A stretch of DNA of 64,000 nucleotides from Smallanthus sonchifolius (lineage: Eukaryota; Streptophyta; Magnoliopsida; Asterales; Asteraceae): NCBI GenBank assembly GCA_023525975.1, contig CM042021.1, positions 106,499,501 to 106,563,500 on the forward strand, in the 5' to 3' direction. Under the pieces are notes generated by a model. It did not search any database. It was not told the DNA's origin and was given only the letters and a program-made list of their open reading frames with translations. The position numbers were made by a program, and so were the translations under genes. Shown here in pieces: positions 55,278 through 64,000 of this stretch (its first letter is position 1; every line of letters begins with the position of its first letter).

Positions 55278-57551
55278 TGTAACATTCCTGATTTTTCCGA
55301 CCTTATTTTAATTTATTTTAAATAATAAAATAACTACACGATGTTGAATCATATACTTGCTCAAACCTACACCTCATAAATCGTCAGCCGATCGTATTAA
55401 ATTCAAAGATTTAGAACTCATAATCATGTGGTAACACCTCTTAGAGTTAATCCAGTTAGTAATCTCGTTAGGTGTTCTGTTAAATCCTAACCAAGCTAAT
55501 TCTGTCAAAGCTGAATTTGCAAGGGCTGATTTTGTAAATAACCAGAAACCCTAGTAGGCACGGTCGCGCCTCGTCCGGCACGGTCGCGCCACGCTTTGGC
55601 ACGGTCGCGCCTCGTCTGACACGGTCGCGCCTCTTATAGGCACGGTCGCGCCTCACATCAGTTAAAACGTAAAAACAGTCTTTAATTGCAAATCTGTTCG
55701 AATCCAAAATTTGTAACGCTTATTGTGCCGTTTCAAACCAATCATTTCGAATTAATCACTTTCTAATAACCGCGTAGTGATTAGGAAACCAAAACCGTCA
55801 ACCTCTCCATTCCTTTCTCTCAATGTCGTCCAATTCACGAAACACTCCCGAAATCAATCATATGTGCATGATCTTCAAGCTCCGGTAATCACATTCCTCA
55901 CATCAATTTTGCCGGAATCCCAACAGGAGACGCCAGGGATCAACGCATCAAAGTCGGAACTCCGTTTGGTCGAACTCCACCAATTCAATATCGTTTAAGG
56001 TAATTAAACACATCATCAGACTCATTTCAATCCCGTGAATGAAAGCCCTAACCTATTCAGGGCTTATACCACCGAATTAAACTCAAACAGAATCTAGGGT
56101 TCATCACGTTTTTTGCTTAGTCGAACTACACCCTAGACACGATATACATTCAATTAAAATACATGGTTAGATTCGCAAACAGTCGTTCTTTGAAAACCCT
56201 ATAAATTCAGCCGTTTTTAATACAAGAATTTGTCAGATTAGGTTCTGGAAAATCTAGACACGATCGTGCTAATCGCTTAGCACGGTCGTGCCTCTTGTCC
56301 AGGCATGGTTGTGCCCCATGCCTAAGCACGGTCGCGCTCCATGCCCAAGCACGGTCGCGCCCCATGCCTAAGCACGGTCGCGCCCCGTGCCAAAGCGCGG
56401 TCGCGCCATACCCTTGGCACGGTTGTGCCCAACCTTTGGTCAGAATCTGTTTCTTCTGTTATTTTACTATAAACTCAATTCCTTTTATAAAAAAATTATT
56501 ATTTTATAAAACTCCAAAGCCCAGAATTGTTTTCATAAACTAAATTATCAACTTCGAAATCTTAAACAAATTAATTAAATCATTTCTAATGGATTAAAAA
56601 GTAGTAAATTTTAAATAAGAAGTTCACATATAATTGTCTTATTCCAAACTCAAACCTTATTCTAAATGTTGTAAAAATATTCATTTCAAATCTTCCGTTT
56701 TATACAATACCTCCAAGTACCAATCACTAACTTTATCCAATTCAACCTTAGCCTTAGACTTAGACTATTGTGCATTATTAATGCAATATACATTACATTC
56801 TAGGTCAATGTTGTGCGATACAAGGATCACATTACTTTCTAGTATCCCGTGTTAGCTACGCCTTCGAATCAAGTGAGTATTCACAACCCCTTTTTACTCT
56901 TTCACACTTTTGGGGTGGAACATGAACTCTATACACATTACACATTACACATTTACATATACACAAACAACACAAGTGCAAAAATCCTATCTACATACAT
57001 GTGTGCAAAATTTGAGCTTTGTGCCCGAGTGCTAGTTGTGCTAACCATTGTATGCTCTTATGTGCAATCATTAACTATACAAGCCGACGGTTTTCAATGA
57101 TAGATCTATTGAGTCTGACAAACCCACCCATGGTGCGCGGTGATTGAAACCGACAACACAATTTTTGCATGCTAGTTACAAGGTTTGGTTGTACATGGTT
57201 ACACAATAGGTGCTCCCCATAAATGCCTTATTTTATCATGTTTTGTAAAGGATTTGTTTTCAACTATATGCTATCTACATACAACTGTGTTATACTCACC
57301 AACTTTTTAGTTGACCTTATTTTATTCATGTTTCAGGTGCTTTCATATCAGCTAGATCAAGACATGCTACACATAGGCTTTGGACCTAGTTAATATTAAA
57401 TCAAAGACAAATTGTATTTTATTATGTACTTTGAACTTGTTTCATGTTTGTTTGAATGGAAATGGATTTAATATATTACAATCTAGTCAACCTTGTGCTC
57501 ATGAACAGTCTTACATGTCCCGCCCCGATGATTCCGCCATCGGTCGGGGTG
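55278..57551 (+). repeat. Element E 3' LTR, last bases deleted
   Basis: Matches the 5' LTR but has extra palindrome units (five and eight) and fewer CpG losses in them. It ends at GGTCGGGGTG and then passes directly into element C coding sequence. Confidence 0.9.
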
Positions 57552-58005
57552 AATGAAATACTGAATGAAATACAAACTCAACCGAATCCTACCCCGGAAC
57601 TAACTCTGAATACACTAGCGGAACATTCCAAAATTTAGGGGAAATAGAAACGTTCAAATATTTCTATGAAACCCCTATGAGTTACTACGCCGCACCAACA
57701 CTTGAGAGCTATAACCAAACCTACGTAAATAATTATAGCTACAAGAGAGAATACCCGAAACTCCATTCGAACACCACTATGCTTTGGAAGGTGAGGAGAG
57801 GGCTGATTCCAACAGACCCTATGGAACTTACCATTTCACTAATCCCATTCCAATCAATACTCCCCGGGTTAATGAAGAAACCATGGGAGAAGAAAGGATT
57901 GCAACTATGCAAGCCCGAATAGCTGAATTGGAGAGGATTGGAGCAGAAAAAGACGTAAAAATTGCCACTCTACAACAAGCGCTGATTAAAGCTAGAGGAC
58001 GTTAA
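57552..58005 (+). pseudogene. Element C pre-gag ORF, 3' part
   Basis: Continuation of 39612-40338 with at least two frame changes (near 57640 and 57770). The early part is again Tyr/Asn-rich (MSYYAAPTLESYNQTYVNNY). The end is a clear coiled coil (MQARIAELERIGAEKDVKIA) finishing at the stop at 58003-58005. Some residues at the D/E deletion junction may be missing. Function unknown. Confidence 0.5.
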
Positions 58006-58141
58006 GAAATAAAACTATGTATCATCCATGTTATTTTCAATTATTGTTTTGTATTTTGAAGTTCTGAAATAATAAAAGTTTCGTATTTGTTTTATCAAAA
58101 GTATCTTCAAATTTTAATAAGTATTATGTCTTTCGTTTAGA

Positions 58142-59064
58142 ATGTCAATGAGAACCGCACCCTCCACTAACACACGTGGAAGGAAAAAGAAAGCTGAAGA
58201 TGCCTTCGAAAAAGAGGCTCAGGCTGCTAAGATGCAGAAACTTATTAACAAGGGAATTGAGAACGCAATTCCATCCATTCTCGAGGCTTTTGAAAAGTCT
58301 CAGGCTGCCAAAGCTGAGGCCGAAGCCAAAAAGAAGGGCAAGGAACCCTCAAATCATAATTATGAGCACAGCGAGTCAAATCATACCGTTTCTGTAAGAA
58401 AGGAGCATACAAAGACTCATACCCATCAAAGTTCCAAGACTAAGAGGACCTATAATGAGGAACATTACTCTTCGACTGATAATTTCGTAGAAAGTTACAG
58501 ACCTCGTCATAAGAGGATTAAGCAACTAGGCTGCTCCTACAAAACTTTCCAGGCTTGTAAGCTGTATGACTTCTTGGGGTAAGAAGGAGGGGTCGCTACA
58601 CTCCGATGGATCGAAAAGACCGAGTCAATCCTGGCCATTAGCAAATGCGCCGAGGAAGACAAAGTCCTCTTCGCCTCTAACCTTTTCAAGAATTTCGCTC
58701 TAGAATGGTGGAACGCGTTGGTTTCTGCCAAAGGAAGGGATATAGCATACCAAATGAGTTGGAGCTCGTTCAAGGATAGATTCAAGAGAAAATTATGCCC
58801 CATTAATGAAGTCGAATAAATATAGCACAAATTTCTGAACTTAAGAATGGTTGGGTCTAACCACCAATAGTATACGACCAAGATGCTGGAATACGCACGG
58901 TTAGTCCCACATCTAGCTACTCCAAAATCTAATCTCATAAAGAGATATATCTACGGATTGGTCAGTGAAATCCGAGACATGGTAAAGGTTTCCAAACCTA
59001 AGACCATTGATGATGCTATGGTAAAGGTTTCTAACCACCAAGAGTATATGACCAAGATGCTATG
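58142..59064 (+). pseudogene. Element C gag, truncated and decayed
   Basis: The ATG at 58142 opens a basic, Ala/Lys-rich N-terminus, then a His/Ser-rich linker. After an in-frame stop at 58580-58582 the same frame gives the retrotrans_gag core (LRWIEKTESILAISKCAEED, ALEWWNALVSAKGRD, FKRKLCPINE). Further stops fall near 58817 and 58868. A segment of about 36 bp (TCTAACCACCAA..AGTATA..) occurs twice, near 58856 and 59030, and looks like a small internal duplication. No zinc knuckle or pol follows, so the element ends here. Confidence 0.8.
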
Positions 59065-60037
59065 CATAAGTCCGGGTTCAGACCGAGTTTTTGAAACATA
59101 AGGGACTCAACTAGTTAAAATGAACAAATGTCAGGGACTCAAATAGTAATTTACTTTAGAAAGTATAAAAAATACTTTAGATTTATTGAAGTCGTTAGAT
59201 ATTAAAATTTTTAAAGTTTAAAATGTGAAATATCAAATCAGTTTTTTGAGATTAGTTTAAAATCTAGTTTCAGATGACGGGAATCTCAACATGTAAATCT
59301 TAATCTTCTAAGATCATAAAGGGGATCCCGACACCCTGAGGAAACTTGTAAACCTGATGAATAATTAGTAATTTGACGAGTATGATATATTGTTTTACAA
59401 TCGAATATAAGACTGAAAATACTAATAAAACCGATCTCAAACTTGACCTATTATAATTTATAGAACGTGATATCATTGCAAAACAATTATGTCTATGATT
59501 TTGTACTAGTTTTTTTTCCTTCAAATTTGACTATATTACCCTTTATATGCTATTAGATAACAAATCTAATAGATTCACAGCACCATGAAAAGCAATGTAC
59601 TACCATGAATTTGGTTGCAAAAGTTGAATGGTACATCACATGGTGATCATAAAGGCCATATGAAATTTGTGGCATTGACTCAATTCATAGTTAATGCAAG
59701 ATGTACAAATGGTCAATGCATCTTCTTTTAAGATTGGAATTGCATGTGATCCCATGTTAGCTTTTAGTTGAGACTTTAATAACATATCTTGTATCAGCAG
59801 TAGATAATATCTTTTTAACGAATTGTTTTAAATAAATAAATTTGATGATGAAACCATGCATAATAAAGTAGAAATTGACTCAAAGTATATACAATTTGCT
59901 TATATAAATATTGTTGTATTTTATATTTCTTATAAAAAAATATTAATTTATGATCAGTATTATTGTTTGATAAAACCTAATTAGATGATGAAACCGCATT
60001 ATAGGCAAACTTAACATTTGAACGGTATGAATCTATA
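59065..60037. other. Unassigned AT-rich DNA right of element C
   Basis: No ORF with a known domain and no clear repeat structure. AGGGACTCAA occurs twice (near 59101 and 59134). It could be host intergenic DNA or old transposon remains. Confidence 0.4.
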
Positions 60038-60590
60038 TCTATACTTTATAATAAATAAAGGTTTTGGTGAGATACTTGTAACTCTCCTATGCATTCTTAA
60101 GTTTTTTTCTCGTCTCTCTCATATTAATTATACAATTAAATATCTTTAATTGGTTTTATAATTTTTTATTTCCCGCCTCTCTCTCATGAATTAACATTTA
60201 AAATAATAAAATATATTTACTAATAAAAAGGGTAAAGTGTAGTGATTATATATGTGAGGAATGTGAAAATCACATAGTTTTAGATTATTTTGGTAACTTA
60301 ATTTTGCTAATACAGACAAAATTTTGAAATAATATTTTTATTTTTATGAATGAATCAATCTTGACAATCATGTAATATTTTTATTTTTTTGAAATAATAT
60401 TTTTATTATTAAGGAAATATCTAAGATTTGGTACATAATTTGTTAAAATGTAAACAACTTAAAGGCCATAAATTTCATAAATGTTCAATTAAGAAATAAG
60501 TTAAAAGAAGTTTTGGAGGGAAAATAAATTTGAGGTTGAATCATAAGATGACATGTGACAATACAAAACATTTGTTTATTAGTATAGATT
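60038..60590. mobile_element. MITE-like unit with imperfect terminal inverted repeats
   Basis: The left end ATCTATACTTTATAATAAAT and the complement of the right end, ATCTATACTAATAAACAAAT, agree at most positions. About 550 bp of AT-rich non-coding DNA lies between. No certain target duplication was found, so the class is open. A Helitron-like origin cannot be excluded. Confidence 0.35.
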
Positions 60591-60604
60591 AGGCTACGAG
60601 TAGT

Positions 60605-60705
60605 GGTTTAGTGAGTGTAAACAAAAAATGCTGGAACGTAGGTGCCACGCAGGCAATGACTTTGGTCATACTCACACTTACATTCACTAAGGTGTGTAAT
60701 GGTTA
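60605..60705. repeat. Inverted repeat around TTAGTGAGTGTAA
   Basis: TTAGTGAGTGTAA (about 60608) and TTACATTCACTAA (about 60679) are complementary at 12 of 13 positions, with a further copy TTAGTGAGTG near 60702. It may be a small folded MITE remnant. Confidence 0.4.
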
Positions 60706-61011
60706 GTGAGTGCGACCAGTTTTTTAATACATTTTATTAATTATTTTTAAAAAATTAATATTAAAAGTTTTAAAAACATTTACTTATTATTCGAAATGTC
60801 GTTCCAAACACGTGTCAAAACCATTTATGAGACCAAAAATATTTTTTTTAAAACAACTTCATTTTCGTTAAAATTTATACCAGCATGTTTAGAAAAAATA
60901 AAAAAGCAATCCCGCGTATTTAGTTTTTTTTAAATTACCGAACACATGTTATTTGAGAAAAATCATATTACGTCTTAAATTTTATTTTATTTTTTAAAGG
61001 AAATCAATCAA
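60706..61011. other. AT-rich spacer
   Basis: Homopolymer-rich DNA. I see no gene or repeat in it. Confidence 0.5.
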
Positions 61012-61935
61012 CTAATCAATATTCAGAAAAGAAGGACGATTGCAATAAAGTGACAGGTAAACGGGCAACAAGTTGCGCCGCAACTCCTTTTTGAATAGAA
61101 AACCGATCCTACTAAAAACAAAGCTTTGGGTCTTGGGGGCCGAAATATTACTATGCACGACACGCTGAACACTGTTTAGGAATTCCACTGCCTCCGGTGC
61201 TAAGAAACCAAAAGTATCAAAAGCAAAAGGGATAAACACGTGTTGGTTGTCTAAACAAGCTTTCTCGTGTTTAACAACTTTGCCTGATTCTGCCTTTAAC
61301 GCGGCATGGCCCGCAACAACCCCATTGTCACTGATCCCCACAAGAGGGGACACTCCTGTAAGGTCCACACAAGCGTGTTTCCCTCTGCCCAACCAAACAC
61401 AAGAATATCAGCCGGCCGTAGAGTAGACCTCCTTTCAAGCGGATCTGTCAGAAAGTTCACGTGGCCTCTTTTTTAGCAGAAATTCATGCCCGCGTAAGAA
61501 CATCACAAAGAGCATCCCAACCAAATCATGCCTGTATTTAAACCCAGGTAGCTCCTTGCAACGAGTCGCATGCTCGCCAAAAGAATCTAGACAGACTTTG
61601 CGGCAAATTGGGCAAGGCTCATCAGTCGGAAACAGAGGGATCATTAGCCGATACTTGAGGATAGCCCGGTACTCCACAGCCGGCATATGCTGGGCCAGTC
61701 TTTCAATGGGGATAACTGTTAGAAAATCTTGAGCCCGGAGACATTCAAACACTGCTTTTTGACAAGGTGATAAATCAAACTTTACTCTCAAATTCTGGAT
61801 GATTCTGCTAAATAAGGCATTCAAGATTGAATTAAAAAATTGAAAAAAAGGAAAGGTGATTTGGCATGTGGGCATTGGTTGATTAGATAAAAGAGTTTGA
61901 AGATGGAAATGGCCAACTCCCGTGACTGTGTTCAT
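61012..61935 (-). pseudogene. LINE-type reverse transcriptase, C-terminal fragment
   Basis: Two frames, 61935-61435 and 61392-61012, form one protein with a frameshift near 61400-61435. The first has a Cys/His cluster (CPICRKVCLDSFGEHATRCK) followed by HD. The second begins with GKHACVDLTGVSPL and includes FIPFAFDTFGFLAPEAVEFL. I recognise this from plant proteins annotated as reverse transcriptase-like, lying C-terminal to the RT domain. A CCHC-type finger followed by a D..VD segment resembles the C-terminus of LINEs with a restriction-like endonuclease, but this is inference. No RT core is present upstream, so it is a truncated copy, as 5'-truncated LINEs often are. Confidence 0.6.
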
Positions 61936-62290
61936 GTCTTCAAGGGCAACGCCTCAAGCGGAGGTGGCTTCTCTCATGCCCACTCTAACGGAGCACTACA
62001 CGTAGCCTTATTAACTATTTTTTTTTTCTAATAAACTCTTATGGCTAATTATAGCCTAACCATGATATTTATCCTTATTTGTAACTCAAAATGAACATTT
62101 AAATCATATACAAGCTAATATGCTTAACCACAATCTTCTTCGATGGATATATATTTTAGTACAATAGTTTCGTTAACCGGATACTAAATTCTAAAATTAC
62201 AACATTGTTTTTTGGGTAGAAAGACATTTTTTACAAAACCATTAACCTTGTCACTTAAACATAAATAATTTACAAAACTATACATTTCAG
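61936..62290. other. Unassigned spacer
   Basis: The first 60 bases may continue the LINE fragment on the minus strand (an in-frame stop lies near 61960). The rest is AT-rich with nothing recognisable. Confidence 0.4.
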
Positions 62291-63618
62291 TAAGGGTGTG
62301 AATAGTTCTAAATCGTCATTGGCTAATTTAGGCGGCGGTAACACATATCGTGTTGTGGTTGGGCGTTTTTTTAAACTGCACCGAATTTCTTTTTATATTT
62401 AAAAGTATGGGTGAGGAGAGTTAACACTTAAGGGCCTAGCTTGATCAACGGGTTAGAACCGCACCGAACTGCACCATAACCACAAACCGATTAGTGTAGG
62501 AAACCATACCTGAGAACCGCACCGTTTCTATTTAAACGGTGTCGGGTTTGCATGGTTCTCTCGGGTCGGGTTGCCGGGTATGGACGCAGAACCGTATATA
62601 TAGTCTAGGAAAGCTTATTCAATGTGTGCAGCAAACTTTATTCAATGACGCAAACTTTCAAAGGGTGGAGCAAACTTAATTCAAAATTTTTGATTCAAAA
62701 CATCCATATGTCAAAGCAAAACTTTGATTTTCAAACCATATCTCAAATCTAAATAAAAACTAAACCGTATACTAAAACCAAATTATGAATTCAAACTTTG
62801 AATAAAAAACATCCATATGCCAAATCTAAATTACGAATTCAAACCAAACAGTATACTAAAACCAAATTACGAATTCAAACCAAAACTAAATTAGGAATTC
62901 AAACAAAAAAGCATGCCAAAAAATTACGAGTTTAAACCATACAAACGGGATGCCTAATTCTTCGATCTTGCTTCTATCTTCAATATTAATATTTCTTCAA
63001 TCTTTATTCAACCCTATCAACTCGATTTTCTCAAAACAGTAGCCCCTTGAGGACTCTTTCAAACAGTTACCATAACACCCTTCTTGTTTCCTTTTGTACG
63101 AGTTTGGTACCTCTACTTCTAGACTAATATCCTGAAACCAAAAGGAGCTACATAAGATTTATTAAAAATGTTTACAATCTTAAATTGATATTTCAACAGA
63201 ACTTCTAAAGGAGTCCACTACTCGTCCGCCAGTCGAGAAAGCCGACTCGGAAGCTATGGTTGAAACCGAAAAACAATTAGCATTTATAATCAATTAAAAA
63301 GCGTATAAAATAAAAACTATTACCTTTTACCATCTTCGAGAGAGTTGGATACCTAGCCGAATTTACCTTCCATCATTGTAAGATATCAAAATCGTTAGAT
63401 CACTCCTTCAACTTCGTCCATGAGATATATTTCCAATTCTGACTTGTTACAAAATGATTGAACACAACACCTCGAAATTGTTCAAATTTAGCCATCCAAG
63501 AATTTTTACCACTCCGGCAATGTTCATTGTTAATTTGTTTCTTTACCGGATTGCTTGAACCGGTTTGATACAAAGTCTCATACTCTATTACCATTAATTG
63601 CATCTCTGATTTCACTTC
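62291..63618 (-). mobile_element. hAT transposon fragment (3' end and transposase C-terminus)
   Basis: On the minus strand 63618-63400 and on to about 63190 gives a hAT transposase C-terminus: SNDFDILQWWK, then YPTLSKMV, a gap that may be an intron, and VSTIASESAFSTGGRVVDSF. An in-frame stop is at 63400-63402. The left end TAAGGGTGTGAA near 62291 resembles a hAT terminus, and GC-rich motifs (AACCGCACCG, CGGTGT) at 62450-62590 look like subterminal repeats. The other end is cut by the LTR at 63619. It is a different family from the hAT at 28018. Confidence 0.65.
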
Positions 63619-64000
63619 TGTCACACCCCGCCTAGGGCGGAAACACGGGGTGTAACGGGTCATGGTGTTCATAGCATTTGATTACATCAAAAGACCTCTA
63701 ATGATATTCATAAATCAAAGGTTCTAAGTTATTTCAAAAACATAAATTATTTTCAAAGACATATCATGCCAAAATGTTGTACATAAAAGACAAGTTCGTA
63801 CTGTTTTTCATACATCGAGTTTATCAGCTATGACCTAGACATCCCTAGGTTATAACAGAGAAACTCCAAAAGATTCCTACGTGCATGCATGTCTGGACTC
63901 CTTGGTTCTAGTTACCTGAGAAAAACATGCTTAAAAAGTCAACATAAAGTTGGTGAGTTAACTAGTTTGAGTAAATAGTTTCTGTTGGAGCACAAGATTT
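63619..64000 (-). repeat. Start of a further LTR (element F), runs off the window
   Basis: TGTCACACCCCGCC at 63619 is the complement of a ...GGCGGGGTGTGACA LTR end. Beside it CACCCCG and CGGGGTG can pair as the U5 hairpin. Motifs such as TAAAAAGTCAACATAAAGTTGGTGAG match the acceptor-side region of the other LTRs. So a minus-strand LTR of the same broad group, probably a 3' LTR or solo LTR, continues beyond 64000. Confidence 0.7.

Larger units (their letters stand above)
49311..57551 (+). mobile_element. Element E: large non-autonomous LTR retrotransposon with intact ORF
   Basis: LTRs 49311-51501 and 55278-57551 both start TGTAACATTCC. The right one lacks its last five bases (TGACA) because of a deletion. 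PBS at 51505, ORF 52404-53000, 3' conserved block and purine tract GGGGAGAC (55270-55277). There is no gag-pol. It inserted in the D 3' LTR, target probably GTTAC (49306-49310), right copy lost. Confidence 0.92.
286..59064 (+). mobile_element. Element C: outermost Ty3/gypsy LTR retrotransposon, 3' half missing
   Basis: The 5' LTR runs 286-1472 plus 38155-39463, about 2.5 kb once element A is removed. It starts TGTAACACCC and ends GGGGTGTGACA. A PBS for initiator tRNA-Met follows five bases later. Next come a pre-gag reading frame (39612-40338, then 57552-58005) and a gag with a retrotrans_gag-type core (58142 to about 59064). Elements A and D, with everything inside them, are insertions into C. 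Pol and the 3' LTR are not found to the right, so C was truncated near 59065. Several in-frame stops in both ORFs fit its being the oldest layer. Exact right limit is uncertain by a few tens of bases. Confidence 0.8.

Noticed and set aside
59300..59524. 74-codon minus frame in the right spacer
   Set aside because: AT-rich, no recognisable motif, no repeat support. Treated as chance.

Overview
This window looks like plant nuclear DNA made almost entirely of nested LTR retrotransposons. I found no intact host gene. Plant origin is supported by Ty3/gypsy (Metaviridae) gag-pol polyproteins of chromovirus/Tekay type, initiator-tRNA-Met primer binding sites (TGGTATCAGAGCC), LTRs of 2-3 kb, hAT transposons and AT-rich spacers. 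The style of the LTR ends (TGTAACATC... to ...GGGGTGTGACA) reminds me of Asteraceae genomes. That is recognition, not proof.

Layout. The oldest layer is element C (+ strand, 286 to about 59064), a Ty3/gypsy element whose 3' half is missing. Its 5' LTR is split by element A (- strand, 1473-38149, target duplication ACTCC), which landed beside a TATA-like box. A's gag-pol is cut into four pieces by three further insertions: B1 (4586-13919, -, duplication AGCAC), B2 (16234-25186, +, duplication CCCTA) and B3 (25838-35642, +, right end deleted). The 5' LTR of B3 carries a deleted hAT transposon (28018-29525, duplication CCTCCAAG). Further right, C's internal region holds element D (40339-49310, +), with an almost complete gag-pol. 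D's 3' LTR is broken by element E (49311-57551, +). A deletion at the D/E right edge removed the rest of D's LTR, and C resumes at 57552. From about 59065 onward there are decayed, mostly unassigned sequences: a MITE-like unit, a LINE-type reverse transcriptase C-terminal fragment (-), a hAT fragment (-), and the start of another LTR at 63619.

How the parts relate. B1, B2, B3 and E are large non-autonomous LTR elements without gag-pol. B1, B2 and E share an unrelated ORF of 181-198 codons, with an acidic/proline-rich N-terminus, a coiled coil and a C-terminal transmembrane segment. It is open in B1 and E and has one stop in B2. These elements share with autonomous D the LTR termini, the PBS and about 75 bp after it, parts of the leader, and the PPT module, so D-type elements are plausible helpers.

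The most interesting material is structural RNA-like signal in this group: a U5-terminal hairpin with compensatory changes, a leader hairpin with stem changes between families, a GTTTGA/TCAAAC hairpin amplified to ten copies in B3, tRNA-like modules inside LTRs, and conserved splice-site-like sequences that could bound a leader intron inside the LTR. All structural claims come from reading by eye. No folding, alignment or database search was run.
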